NCBI GenBank assembly: GCA_024362935.1
Contig: JANCRA010000017.1
Span: 1,240,001-1,304,000, forward strand
Reading direction: 5' to 3'
Length of the DNA stretch: 64,000 bases
DNA from: Setophaga petechia
Taxonomy: Eukaryota > Chordata > Aves > Passeriformes > Parulidae
Shown here: positions 45,054 through 55,952 of the stretch, piece after piece
Layout: every line of letters starts with the position of its first letter
How positions within the stretch are numbered: the stretch's first letter is position 1
Notes under the pieces: generated by a model
The model's database searches: none
Told to the model about the DNA's origin: nothing
The model's input: only the letters and a program-made list of their open reading frames with translations
Translations under genes and position numbers: made by a program

Positions 45054-46419
45054 TGTCATGGTTTGACACGGACAGAATGCCAGTGCCCCCATGAGAATTC
45101 CCTCTCCCTGGTGTCTGCTGTAAGATGGTACCCAGGAATAAGCAAAACAGGCTCCTACTTAGGGAAAAAAAAGAAAAAAAAACTTTATTAACTAAAACTA
45201 CAAAAACTAAACCATAAAGAAAAGAAAATAAACACAAGGAAAATGAAAACTATACAGAAACACTCCACCACTTCCTCCTCCCACCAAATTTCCAATACAT
45301 TTACATTTCCCACAACTATCCACACTCGGTCTGACACCACCCTTTAGACAATCGAATCTTCAGCTCATCAAGAAGTAGACGGAGTCCCTTTCCCGTACCA
45401 GGAACCTTTTTTCACAATCAGCAGCCGCACGGGAAAAAAAGTCTTTCGCTGCTATCATGTGATTCCTTCCTTCCTTCCATGCAAAGAGATGCTCTCACCA
45501 TCCCTTGCATGGGACAGAGGTATGCTTCAGGGTAGATCTTTGGATCTTTTAAGGATGCCTCGTCTCATTCCAAGCAGAGCACAGTCTCATCTCTCATCCC
45601 TTGGGACCTCTTGTCCCCCCCATATTTATTAACCCCCTGGGGCCGGGGGGCCTCCAAAATCCAAAAACTGAACTCTCTTAGCTCTGAGTCTTCGCTTTCC
45701 CCCCTGAAATGCAGTCTCTGTATCACCAGGAGTCAGTTCCTTTTTTTTTACAACGAGAAAAGCGTTCAGGAAAAAACCCACTCCAATCTTTCCTCCATTC
45801 CTTCAACATCTCTCTCTTTGCCAGGCCTCTCACTGGTCTATGTCTTCCTTTATCCTCCACTCTTATCCTTCTCTAGGAAAAGGAGATGTTCTTGTAAAGT
45901 TTTCATTGTCCACAAAAGGGTTAAAAGTTCTCCTGAGCGGCCGAGCTGCTCACTGCCTCCTCCCCCCCCCTTTTCCTCCTTCTCGGCCGTGCTGCCTGCC
46001 GCCGGGACATGATATCAGGTTTCAAGGTAACAAGCACAGGCTGCCTCCTCTCTCTGTCTCCCGGGGAAGGGGGGAAGAAATACCTCTCCGTGCAACTTCC
46101 ATCCTTCCACATTTGGGCTACCCTTGGGCCAGGCCAGGCCTCTCTCTCACGGCCGGTGGCTTTCCCCTCCCCCGCCCAGCAGGAGACACCGGGCGGGGGA
46201 AGGTCCGACCCGCTCCCTCGCCGGAACCAAAAGGGGCGAGCCAGCAACTTCCCTGCTCTTTTAACCCCTTGGATTTTTTTTGTTTTTTGTGGTCTCAGAG
46301 GCGTATCCAAATGTCTCACTGGCTAGAACAGATGCCCATCTTAAAATCCGGACAGCCACTGGCCACCACAACACAAAACAACACATCCCAGATGTTCCAC
46401 TTCCGGTCAAACCACGACA
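45054..46419 (-). mobile_element. Large solo LTR (1,366 bp) with 5-bp target duplication AGGTG
   Basis: The element begins TGTCATGGTTTGAC and ends GTCAAACCACGACA, inverted repeats matching at 13 of 14 positions with TG/CA ends. AGGTG flanks it at 45,049-45,053 and 46,420-46,424. On the minus strand a TAATAAATATG near 45,617 could act as TATA, and AATAAAG near 45,180 is followed by a T-rich run, so the minus orientation is likely. Internal open frames (for example 45,840-46,457) are GC-rich chance frames. A 5-bp duplication fits several ERV classes, so the family is left open. Confidence 0.8.
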
Positions 46420-46424
46420 AGGTG

Positions 46425-47534
46425 TTTCCACAGAAGGGTTGGAAGGGCCATAGGTAGCAGCACAAGTAGTTCTTGCTGAATTTTAATCCTTACCACTGCC
46501 ACCATCAGTTTGGTCGGTAGGCCAGCAAGGGTCATGCTCCTTTTACAGCCGGTGTGCTGCAGCCACCAGCCCAGTGCTCTTCGACTCTTGTAACCAGTCC
46601 TGCTGTTACTCTCCCGGAGAGGAATAGGCATCTATTTCTCACACGCATCATTGTGGCAGCAGCCAAGGGCTCCAGTGTCTGCCAAAAGACACTTGGGACA
46701 GGCATTTACATTCTCAGCACTACGTGGCCCCTGCGTATTCTGCGTCTCTTGTCATCCAGATAATACCGTAAAGCATTTCACAGAGAGAAAATGTGCCAGG
46801 ACAACAATCTTGGCTGGAGCATACCCCTGAAACTGGTAGAAATTTATATTTGCACCACATTCAAGAAACAGTCTTCTTTCCTATACAACCTGCAAACCGC
46901 TGTCAGTTCGCAGTGCTCTCTGCCCAGTCCTTCTTACCTTGAAGTACTATGCCAATAAGGGCTCTGTGCTGAGGTCTCAGAAGAAGAGGGAAGCACATGT
47001 CTTTGTAAAGTGGCCTGTCTCTTAGGCACTTCCCTCTTCAAAGCAGTGTTTTCCATGCCAAGCATACAACAAAGAAACAAAAGATGAGTGTGACTCTGCA
47101 TTCAAATCCTGCAATGTTCCCAGAAGTGAATTTCTCTCTTCTATGGGACTGACTTGTATGAAGTGGCCTGGTTGTTTCCTTCCATTAGAAGGGAAACTCA
47201 TCTAGCCAGGCTTCATCACCCCCAGCATCTTTTGGGGTAGTTCTTGGAAGAAAATAGATAGCAACTTTTCTACTCCACATGATTAATGCTTCATTCTTTT
47301 CCTAATGTACTTCAGGGAACAAGCTATCAATTCCCTATAGTTTCTATGAAAAGGCATGAAGCTATTAATTAATTTCCTATAGATGTAATAAGGAATCAAA
47401 ATCTTTTATGCCTACAAGCAGGCCCTTATGGTATGAAAAGTATGGATTGTCAAGGGTGGAAGAAGATCTGTATGAAAAGGGAGAAAACCCAGAAGCATGC
47501 AGGGGTTTTCAGGTATGAAAGGGAAAATGACAAA
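46425..47534. other. Intergenic DNA, nothing recognised
   Basis: No gene, RNA or mobile element that I can support. The longest frames are under 75 codons. Confidence 0.6.
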
Positions 47535-47540
47535 ATTGTC
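47535..47540. repeat. Target-site duplication of ERV2, 3' side (ATTGTC)
   Basis: ATTGTC abuts the LTR end TGTGGCGG with no extra bases and recurs at 56,693-56,698 after the other LTR. Confidence 0.95.
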
Positions 47541-48280
47541 TGTGGCGGTGCCGAAACTGAGCCCGGCTGGCCCACAGGAATGCACAGCCAACAGCCTGTT
47601 TGAGGGCACGGGCAGCTGCAGGATCCAGGATCTCCGGCGGGAGCAACTGGATGACAAGGCCCTTTCCTGGGGCTCCCTCCACGTCAGTGGTGGAGGAGGC
47701 AGCTCCAGCAGGCTAAGCAGCAGAGTCGACAGCACGAGCCAGAGGCGATGAAGCAAACGCGAGGCAGCAATTCTCAGCAGCAAGGGAAGGTTTATTGGAA
47801 AGGGTACAGGGTATGGAAAGGTAGGAGGCTGCAGGGAACTGCCCCGAGGGGCGGTGTGAACAGAAATTTTATAGGGGGACCAGGGGGAGGTGAACCCCTT
47901 CCCCTGGCCAATGAACTTAACACCAAACATAAATGACAGGGGGTAATAACAAATGAAACAACATTAGGGGAGGGCCAGCTCTGCTCTGCCCAATCACCCT
48001 CTGTCCTGGGGAGAAGGGTCTGGAAAAACAGGCAGGGACAGAGAGTAACAGGCAGGCAGGCTAACAACTCAAGATACAGGGGTGGGAATTAAAAGATACA
48101 AAAAGGCGGGAGTTACTAAGCAACAGAATGACGGACAGTCCCTCAAGGAGAAAAACAGGGGGAGGGGAAGCCTGGCAAGCGCCATCTTAAGTAAGTAAAA
48201 CCAATACATTACAATACAATGAATTAAAATCAAACTGAACTGAGAAAGGGGGAGGGAGACTGCGGGGGCGCACCGCAACA
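47541..48280 (-). repeat. ERV2 3' LTR (740 bp)
   Basis: Same ends as ERV1 (TGTTGCGGTGC in viral sense, ending CACCGCCACA). TATAAAA on the minus strand is at 47,867-47,873 and AATAAA at 47,791-47,796. It differs from the ERV1 LTR by substitutions and small gaps in U3 and U5, so it is a sister subfamily. Confidence 0.95.
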
Positions 48281-48295
48281 TCTCCCTCTTTTTTA
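48281..48295 (-). other. ERV2 polypurine tract
   Basis: In viral sense TAAAAAAGAGGGAGA next to the LTR start; one base differs from ERV1. Confidence 0.9.
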
Positions 48296-48377
48296 CACAA
48301 AAATAAAAAGAAAAAACAAAGGTAAGTCTCTGGAAAAAGGAACTGAAATATGTCCATACATAAAGGTCCTTAAAGTA

Positions 48378-49718
48378 TTAAACTTCATGCTCATCCTCGG
48401 GTTCCTCTGGCGATGTGATGTATTCCTGGTGGTCGGAGCTGGTCTCAGAGTTCTCTGGGTCAGCTTCGGTGACAGGGAAGCTGACCACATTGACATTGTT
48501 CGTGATGAGTCTTTTGACCAGTCTCCGAACCACTGCCCACACAATGGAACAGCCGAGGACAACAATCAAAATAAGAAAAACTCCAAATAAAATGTCTTTT
48601 AAGATCGATCCAGCCCAGCCTGAGAGCCCAAGCCCGGAGAGCAGATTCCCCAACCAGTCCTCCGTCTCTCTTTGGATGTCATTGACCAGACCCTTCATTT
48701 CCTCCAGCGCCTTTTGCACATTGGGTGCTTTAGATGTTAAGTTGAAACAGCACAGACCCTCAAACTCCTCGCAGCGGTGGTGGTGCAAGAGGAGTAAGTA
48801 ATCAATGGCTGCTCTGTTCTGCAGCATCGCCTGTCTGGTTATTTTCTCATCCGCTAAGAGTCCCGCGATGGCTGTGGAAGTAAGGTTCGCCTGTTTCACT
48901 GACCAGCACTCTAATCTGTCCAATTCGCCGATGGCCTTCCCGGCCGAAACCCACAGCAAGAACAAAGAGACTGCGACCCTTTTACCCTCGTTCCAATGAT
49001 AAATTTTGGAGTCGCAATCTGGGCCGAATTCTGTCAGGTCCTTTTTCTGCCTAATTACCACTTCCGCATTTTTTGTAGGCCAATTCTCTAATTTCGGCGT
49101 GCTGGGAGTAAACAGCGTCACATGGCCGATCGTGCATGGGCCTCCTAATAGATGAGAGGGGATGCCGTTCCAAGCTCGGTTTCCGCAAATAAAATATAAA
49201 CCTTGGGGCAAAGAACGGGGTTTAAGGTCTGGGGTGGTCGGACCTCTGGCCGAGAGGGTCTCTGCACACCACTGGTGTTCAGATTCCCCCCCAACCAGGG
49301 TCCACTGGGGATCATTGGAACGAACGGACTTGACCAAGCTGTAAGGGACCGAGAAACGAACACAAAAAGGGGCTTTGGCGGAACCGAGCAAATCAAATTT
49401 CAGAGGCTCTTCGGGGGAAAGGGGGAGAAGGTTGATCGGTTTCCTCCAAGCCTCAGTATAATCCTGATCTTCGGTATTCGTCAACAAACTAAGAGGGGGA
49501 GGAAAATCACGGGGAGGGACCGGGATCCCCACCAGACAGGACGACAGAGGGTCTGTGGCCGCTTCAGCGTGGAGGCAAATGTGGTCCTGGCCAAGAGAGC
49601 GGGCAAGGGAGGTCCACATGTTGTTGGCGGTTGGGGACCTCTGGTCAGGCTCTCCGGGGGCTGTTTGGAGGAGGACGACTGCCAGGATGACAACTGCAGG
49701 GATTCCTCCTCGAGGCAT
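48378..49718 (-). CDS. env: ERV2 Env glycoprotein (446 aa, intact)
   Basis: Envelope precursor collinear with ERV1 Env apart from a one-residue shorter signal region. The start at 49,718 follows the conserved acceptor; the in-frame ATG at 49,757 lies upstream of the acceptor. It keeps the six SU cysteines, no sequon in SU, RQKK at the likely SU/TM junction, the paired cysteines around the internal fusion loop, CX6CC, the membrane helix and the acidic tail. Differences are scattered substitutions, many in SU between residues 70 and 160, plus a Pro-to-Leu change in the fusion loop. No break is visible. Function would be membrane fusion on a virion or cell surface; domesticated or cell-protective use is possible for any open ERV env but nothing here shows it. 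Confidence 0.93.
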   Translation of the reverse strand: MPRGGIPAVVILAVVLLQTAPGEPDQRSPTANNMWTSLARSLGQDHICLHAEAATDPLSSCLVGIPVPPRDFPPPLSLLTNTEDQDYTEAWRKPINLLPLSPEEPLKFDLLGSAKAPFCVRFSVPYSLVKSVRSNDPQWTLVGGESEHQWCAETLSARGPTTPDLKPRSLPQGLYFICGNRAWNGIPSHLLGGPCTIGHVTLFTPSTPKLENWPTKNAEVVIRQKKDLTEFGPDCDSKIYHWNEGKRVAVSLFLLWVSAGKAIGELDRLECWSVKQANLTSTAIAGLLADEKITRQAMLQNRAAIDYLLLLHHHRCEEFEGLCCFNLTSKAPNVQKALEEMKGLVNDIQRETEDWLGNLLSGLGLSGWAGSILKDILFGVFLILIVVLGCSIVWAVVRRLVKRLITNNVNVVSFPVTEADPENSETSSDHQEYITSPEEPEDEHEV

Positions 49719-49784
49719 GGCTGGGCGGGAGCAACTAAAATCGAAAGAAACATACAAATCAAATAATTTGCCAGGGGGAAGGAT

Positions 49785-52700
49785 TTAGGTTTCGGGGAGG
49801 AAAAGGGAGTCCAAAGGAAAGAGGGAATCTTCCTCCTCCCTCCGTCTTCGCCGCCAGCTGGCAACCCGAACCTGAGGCGTGGATGTTGTCGCCTTTGCCG
49901 TTCTTGGCACAAAGGGCCGAACCCAGCGCGAAGGGACCCACCTGGGGTCTGTGGGGGTGGAAACACAGGCATACCCTCGGCCCCAGGTGATAAGATCGAA
50001 TGGTCCCTCCAAACGCCAGGTCTCCGGGTCCTTCACCAGAACCGGGGGTTTCTCCTTCAGGCGGAGACTGCCATTCTGCCCGAAGTGCCGCACAATGGGC
50101 GGATTAAGGTTTTCAAACGAGCAGTTCAAAAAATTGATAGTATACAGCGCCCTTGATAATTGGGACTGAGGGGATTCCACCTTCATAGCCGGAGAGAGAT
50201 GGGAAAGAACCTTTTTTAGGCTCTGGTGGGTCCTCTCGATCACAGCCTGTCCCGTGGGGGAATAGGGGATGCCAGTTTTATGCTCTATTCCCCATTGCTG
50301 CAGGAAGCTCTTGAGCTCCCTGGACACATACGAAGGCCCGTTGTCTGTTTTTAAAACCTTAGGGATGCCCAGCACGGAGAAAGCCTGGAGCAGGTGTTTG
50401 ATGACGTCCTTGGCTTTCTCCCCTGTGTGGGCAGAGGCAAAAACGGCACTCGAGAAGGTGTCCACGGAGACGTGGACATATTTGAGGCGACCGAATTGGT
50501 TGATCTTGGTGATGTCCATCTGCCACACCTCACAGCTGGCAAGTCCCCGGGGATTCGCGCCAGCGGGCAGAGATGGAAGCTGATCCCGCTGGCAATGGGG
50601 GCATGTGGCCACAATGGCCTTGGCCTGGTCCCGCGTAAGCTGGAATTGGCGGACCAAGCCAGGCGCATTTTGGTGGAACAGCTGGTGGCTGATCTTGGCT
50701 TGTTTGAAGACATCAGGGAGCGGGGCCCATTGCACCGCGTGGGCAAGTGCCCACTCGGCCGGGGAAGCGAGGCTATCAGCCAATCGATTCCCCTCCGCAA
50801 TGAACCCGGGCAAACCAGTGTGGGATCTCACGTGCATTACATAATATTTTTGCTCCCGGTGGGAGATGAGTTTGATAAGCTTCGAGAGCAAATTATACAA
50901 GGCCAAATTAGACACCTCCTCCAGGACAGCACTTTCAGCTCTAGCGACTACACCGGCTACATAAGCCGAGTCCGTGACCAAATTGAAAGGTTGATCTTTG
51001 AATTTCTCGAAGGCCCTGACGACTGCGTCCAACTCAGCAACTTGAGGGGATCCCTCAACGATGGTAACATCCATCTCCCACTGCTGAGTTTGAGGATCCT
51101 TCCAAGTCATCACTGACTTGTGGGTTCCTCCGGACGCGTCAGTAAAAACAGTCAAGGCCTTGAGGGGGACTCGACTTTGAATTTCCCGAATTGAAAATTT
51201 AAATTGCATGTCTTGATTGAATAAAGCATGCGAAGGATGGCCAATTTCGATCCTCCCGGTGTATTCGGCTAGAGCGAACTGCAAAACTTCGCTTTCCTCG
51301 AGGAGTTGATTAAGAATTTTGGACTGGATCTTGCCGGATTGTAATTCAATTGGAATATGTATGCACATGAAATCCACACCTGCCAGCTCCCTGATCCGCG
51401 ATCTCCCCTTGCGGATCAGCTCAGCCACCAGTTCATGCGGCCTTGTAATTCTTTTGGACCGATGGTGGCTGAGGAACACCCACTCTATGATTAAGAGGGG
51501 GTCACTCAAGCCTTGGTCCGTCCTCCTTTCTTTGGATGTTTTTGGGGACTTGCGGGTTTCATCCCATTGGAAAATCATTCCATGGAGGTGTGGCAGTTTT
51601 CCAAGTATAATAAATTTGAAGGGCAGGCCCGGATGACAACGATGGGCCTGCCTTGCCTCGATTATCTGTCTGATGTTCTCGAGTGCGGCTTTGGCCTCTG
51701 GGGTGAGTTCCCTAGGAGAACTAAGCTCCTCTCCCCCTTTCAATAAATTGAAAAGGGGGGCTAGGTCCTTGGTGGTAATGCCTAGCCAGGGCCTCACCCA
51801 ATTCAACACCCCACACAGCTGATGAACATCCGCTAAGGTTCTCACCTTGTGGTGAATGGCCAATTTCTGCGGAGCAATGGTCCGCCTCGTGATCTCCAGG
51901 CCTAAGTACTTCCAGGGCGGCATCCGTTGAATCTTTTCGCCCTGGAGCTCGAACCCTGCGGCAATTAAACAATCAGTTACGCGGGAGAGCGCGTGAACCA
52001 GCAGGTCATCATTGGGGGCGCAGACCAGCACGTCGTCCATATAATGATAAATGATGACATCAGGACATTCGGTACGTACCGGCTGGAGCAAGGAAGCAAC
52101 ATACCACTGGCAAATGATAGGACTGCATTTCATGCCTTGTGGCAACACTCGCCAGTGGTAGCACTTCCCGGGAGCCTCACGGTTCAAGGTGGGCACCGTG
52201 AATGCAAAACGTAGCGCGTCATCTGGGTGAAGGGGAATTTGGAAAAAACAATCCTTTATATCGATAACGACCAAATTCCAATTTTGGGGGAGCATCGCCG
52301 GGGATGGCATCCCTGGCTGGAGAGTACCCATATCCTGGATAATTTCGTTGATTTTGCGGAGGTCGGTGAGGAGCCGCCACTTGCCAGATGACTTACGGAT
52401 GACGAACACTGGGGAGTTCCATTCAGACATGGACTCCACCAGGTTGCCTTTTTGGACCTGCTCCTCCACGAGTTCCGCAAGCGCCCTCAATTTTTGTTTA
52501 TTGAGCGGCCACTGAGCTACCTGGACTGGTTTATCTGAGAGCCAATTCAGTTTCCAGGTAGGGCGCTCTTCAGTGACCGCTGCCCGAAAAACCTGGGGAG
52601 CCGGCAGGTCAATTTTGGCTCCCCACTGGGCAAGGGTATCTCTCCCCCAGAGAGGCTCTACGTAATCTAAAACGAATGGGCGTACAGAGGCCAATTGCCT

Positions 52701-53483
52701 ATCCGGCCCCTTAATTTGTACGATGCTCTTAGAACGTCTAGCCAATTGTGTCCCCCCGACACCCTGGATGCGCCCATCCACGTTTTGCAACTCCCAATGT
52801 GACGGCCACTCCCGAGAGGGAATGATCGTCACATCTGCTCCAGTGTCCAACATCCCCCTGATGGAAATGGTGTCCTCCCCCCGGGACAGCTGACAGTCGA
52901 GGCGAGGCTTTGCTCGCCCCAGGTGTTCGGCCCAGGCAACCGAAGGAACGGAAGACTTTATTGAAATGGCCTGGGCCACCACCTCTCCGGCAGGGAGGAA
53001 CAGAGGGGGACGCAGACACCTGCACCTGACGACGAATGGATGCTGGTCTGCGGACACCAAAGCTGGAAATATTTCAAGGTCGGGTGGAGTCACCTCGGTA
53101 TCTCCCACAATGATGAGTTGCTGGTTTGTGTCCCAATTACCTCAGGCCTTCGGGCAGAATGGCAACGCGATAACCTCAGAGTTGGAGAAGTGGAAAGGCC
53201 GCGTTGTCTCCAACCTAAAGGAGAAACCGAAAGAAAAGGTGGTTAAGTTCGGTTCAGTTGAAGGTCCCGGGTTAGAACAGCAAAGGCGAGGGGCAACCAC
53301 GCCTGAGGTCAGGTCCAGTGAATAGTCACGTCCGGTAGATGAAAGTCCTTGGAGCCCTGCTGGACCGGGCTCTGCTGGCGGCGAGCGGAAAAACGAAGGA
53401 ATTTCCTCCCCCCTGGCTTTAGGTGTTCTTTGCCCGCCCAAACTTTTGTCCGCGCGCAGGGGGGGGCTGCGCTCCTTTATAAG
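49785..53483 (-). pseudogene. pol: ERV2 Pro-Pol, interrupted by one stop codon
   Basis: Same length as ERV1 pro-pol (3,699 bases from the frameshift point). A TGA at 53,142-53,144 lies at codon 114, inside the dUTPase-like segment before protease; ERV1 has CGA there, so it is a C-to-T change at a CpG. Downstream the frame is open to 49,785 with protease [17 protein letters not shown] and YMDD, the RNase H acidic residues, and integrase HHCC and D, D, E residues all present. As it stands no full Gag-Pro-Pol can be made, so this copy would lack its own enzymes unless the stop is read through. The single CpG change fits a short time since insertion. Confidence 0.92.
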
Positions 53484-53489
53484 TTTTTT
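53420..53489 (-). promoter_or_regulatory. ERV2 gag/pro -1 frameshift signal
   Basis: A AAA AAC at 53,483-53,489 lies in the gag frame two codons before the gag stop. The GCGCAG/CTGCGC stem with its cytosine loop and the downstream GGGCGGGC tract are unchanged from ERV1 although the bases between them differ, which supports a functional structure. Confidence 0.85.
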
Positions 53490-55528
53490 GAATCCTCTCC
53501 TCCTTGGACGCCCGACTGCTGAGCTCTCTTGAATGCATAAAACTCCTTGCGGAGCGGGCAGTCAGGCATCCAGTGGTCCTCCTTTTGACATAGGTGGCAC
53601 GCCGAGGTGGAGTGACGGCCATTTCGGGGGGTGCCGGGTCCCGAGCGGTGGACCGACGGAGATGGTGCAGCGGCGGCGACTGTCCCCTGGAGGTCTGTGA
53701 AGGACACCCGACGAGCGGCTGACGGTGTAGATGACTTCTCGCCGGATGCCTTTGACACCACCGGTACCTTTGCCGCGCAGACCTCCAGAAGATCGCGGAG
53801 CGTGGGACGAGGGTGAAGTGGCAGGCTCATTATTGCGGCCTTGCAGGCCTGATTCGCGTTGGAACTGGCGAGGAGCGTGACCATCTTCCTCCGAGCACCC
53901 TCGTCCGGCTCTTCTGACTCCGCCGCCTGCTGCAGCCGCACCACAAAATCATCAAAACTCTCCGTCGGCCCCTGGAAGAGATGGGACACCGGGACCGAAG
54001 GCACCCCCGCGGCCACGCGGTAAAATGATTGCAGTGCCACCTGTGTGCCCCGCTTCAGTGCCTCAGTGGGAATCAGGCGGGCCTGTTTTTCGCCCTTCTC
54101 CCATTCACCCAACCCACACAGATGGTTCACGGTGAGCCTCTCCCCCTCAGTATCTTCCCCCACCTCCGTGTCTTCCCACAGCTGGGGCAAGATGTCAGCC
54201 ACCCCCCTTTCCCACATGGCTTCCCACCTAGAATACCGAGCAACGTCCAGCAAACAACTAAAAATCTGCCGCAAATCGGCAGGGACAAGCTCGGTTTCCA
54301 GGAGGGAAGCTTCCAGTAGCCCCCGGAAGTACCTACTCTGTCCCCCGTGCTCCTTTTGAGCCTTTACCAGCTCTTTGATGAGAGAACGGGGGACTGGGGA
54401 CCACTGGATGCGGGGATTTCCTCCGCCCCGATTCCGGTGGTAAGTCACCGGAGCTGCCATGATGTTACCAGCAAGCTCCGGTGTGCACTCCTTTCCCTGG
54501 GCCCCGGTCCCCGGTCCGTGGGAAAATTCTGACCAAGATGGCTGACCGTGGGAACCGGAACCCAGGGGGAGGGGACCGGAAGGGGCGGGGTCAGGGGTGC
54601 CGTGGGAACCCGGGGTGGGGACCGGTGGGAGAGGGCCCGCCCATTGGGTTGGGCAAGGTGGGAGGGCCTGAGGCGGAGGCGGAGCAAAAGGAGGAGCCAC
54701 GGAGGAGGAGGGCGGAGCGTTGGGAGAGGGAGGAGAGAAGTAAGGGTAGGCAGGATCGTGAGGGAGGAACGGGTTGGGACTGGTAAGGAAAGGATTAGGC
54801 GAGGGGCTACAAAAAGGATTGGAATAGGGATAAGGTGGGGGCAGGGACCTTCCCTGCTGGGGTGCCTCATGGTCCCCGCCATCTTGGGCTTCACGGGAGC
54901 CATCTTGGGTAGGGACCATGAAGCGAACTTTAGAAGATAACTTTGGGGATTTCACAACACGGAATGAGGGAGCGGGAGAAGATGGGGGAAAGGGAGAACC
55001 GGCCGGAGTCTGGCCAGGACTCCGACCGCGGGGGGATTGGCGACCCTGAGGAGAGCCAGGGCGGTGGAGAGGCTCCTGCCTGCTGTGGCCAGGGGCTGCT
55101 TTCCTCAGGATCCCAGGTCTGAGGGGTGAAGGGGAACAGGGCTGAGGGGTAGGAACACGCTCAGGGGTTGGAACCGAACCGGGGGCTGAGACCGCACATG
55201 AGAGCTTGGGGTGTTCTCTCAGTTTCTTATTCTCCTGTTTCCTCAGCACCTGTAGGAGCTGAGTCACCCAATTGAGGTGCCTTGCCAATTTCAATTTTTT
55301 AGTGAGCGCGGTCTCCTCTGACCGGACCAGATAAGATAATTTCCTGGAGACCTCCTCCCAAAATCGGGGGCTCCTACACTGGTCAGAGGAGATATTCTGA
55401 AACTGAGAGGAGACCCAGCGAACCAAGCTCCGGATCTCCTTTTCTTTAACCAAAACTCTCCCATTAACAAGAACCTCAACTAAAACTAAAACAGCCTCAC
55501 GCTGCTCGGCCGACAGTCGCGCACCCAT
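53477..55528 (-). CDS. gag: ERV2 Gag polyprotein (683 aa, intact)
   Basis: Homologue of ERV1 Gag, 17 residues shorter, mainly through a shorter proline-rich linker (one PTP repeat block missing). The start at 55,528 gives MGARLS as in ERV1; an in-frame ATG eight codons upstream would bury the myristoylation glycine and is less likely. PPPY, three NPF motifs, the capsid major homology region and the single CX2CX4HX4C knuckle are all kept. It ends just past the frameshift heptamer. No break seen. It could still assemble particles in principle, or act on particles of related copies. Confidence 0.94.
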   Translation of the reverse strand: MGARLSAEQREAVLVLVEVLVNGRVLVKEKEIRSLVRWVSSQFQNISSDQCRSPRFWEEVSRKLSYLVRSEETALTKKLKLARHLNWVTQLLQVLRKQENKKLREHPKLSCAVSAPGSVPTPERVPTPQPCSPSPLRPGILRKAAPGHSRQEPLHRPGSPQGRQSPRGRSPGQTPAGSPFPPSSPAPSFRVVKSPKLSSKVRFMVPTQDGSREAQDGGDHEAPQQGRSLPPPYPYSNPFCSPSPNPFLTSPNPFLPHDPAYPYFSPPSPNAPPSSSVAPPFAPPPPQALPPCPTQWAGPLPPVPTPGSHGTPDPAPSGPLPLGSGSHGQPSWSEFSHGPGTGAQGKECTPELAGNIMAAPVTYHRNRGGGNPRIQWSPVPRSLIKELVKAQKEHGGQSRYFRGLLEASLLETELVPADLRQIFSCLLDVARYSRWEAMWERGVADILPQLWEDTEVGEDTEGERLTVNHLCGLGEWEKGEKQARLIPTEALKRGTQVALQSFYRVAAGVPSVPVSHLFQGPTESFDDFVVRLQQAAESEEPDEGARRKMVTLLASSNANQACKAAIMSLPLHPRPTLRDLLEVCAAKVPVVSKASGEKSSTPSAARRVSFTDLQGTVAAAAPSPSVHRSGPGTPRNGRHSTSACHLCQKEDHWMPDCPLRKEFYAFKRAQQSGVQGGEDSKNL

Positions 55529-55929
55529 GACTGCAGATGTTAAAATGGCCAAGCAGCTTCAACCGACACCCGCTTGACTGAAAATAGGGATTAAAAAACC
55601 GAAAAAAGGGAATGGAAAGAAAACCTCCCCCTAAGGCCCTCAGCCACGAAGAAAAAACGACCTCCACCCGGCGGACGAAGCGGCCGGGGGGTCCGATAAA
55701 AGACCGAGGGGGTACGAAAACCGACCTTAGAGGGTAGATCAGGGATCCGGATGTCGGGAGATCACCTCTGGAGGACCGATCCGGGGTGCCGGAGGTTGAC
55801 GGTCCCGTCCTCCGAAGCGGTATTCCCAGCGACCAGGCGTTCCACTCGCGGAGGCACTGCCGCGCCCAGTGAAGACAAATGCTTCGGTCCGTGAGGCAGA
55901 CGTAATCCTCGCGACTACGATGCCAAGCC
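55529..55929 (-). other. ERV2 5' leader
   Basis: About 400 bases between primer site and gag. The candidate splice donor AAG|GTCGGT is kept at 55,720-55,728. Nothing else recognised. Confidence 0.6.
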
Positions 55930-55947
55930 GCCCCACGTTGGGCGCCA
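55930..55947 (-). other. ERV2 primer binding site, tRNA-Lys1,2 type
   Basis: Identical 18 bases to ERV1 and the same five-base spacer (GCTGC in viral sense) to the LTR end at 55,953. Confidence 0.93.
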
Positions 55948-55952
55948 GCAGC

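Noticed and set aside
45840..46457. 205-codon plus-strand frame
   Set aside because: It lies inside the GC-rich part of the 1,366-bp solo LTR and has no recognisable domain.
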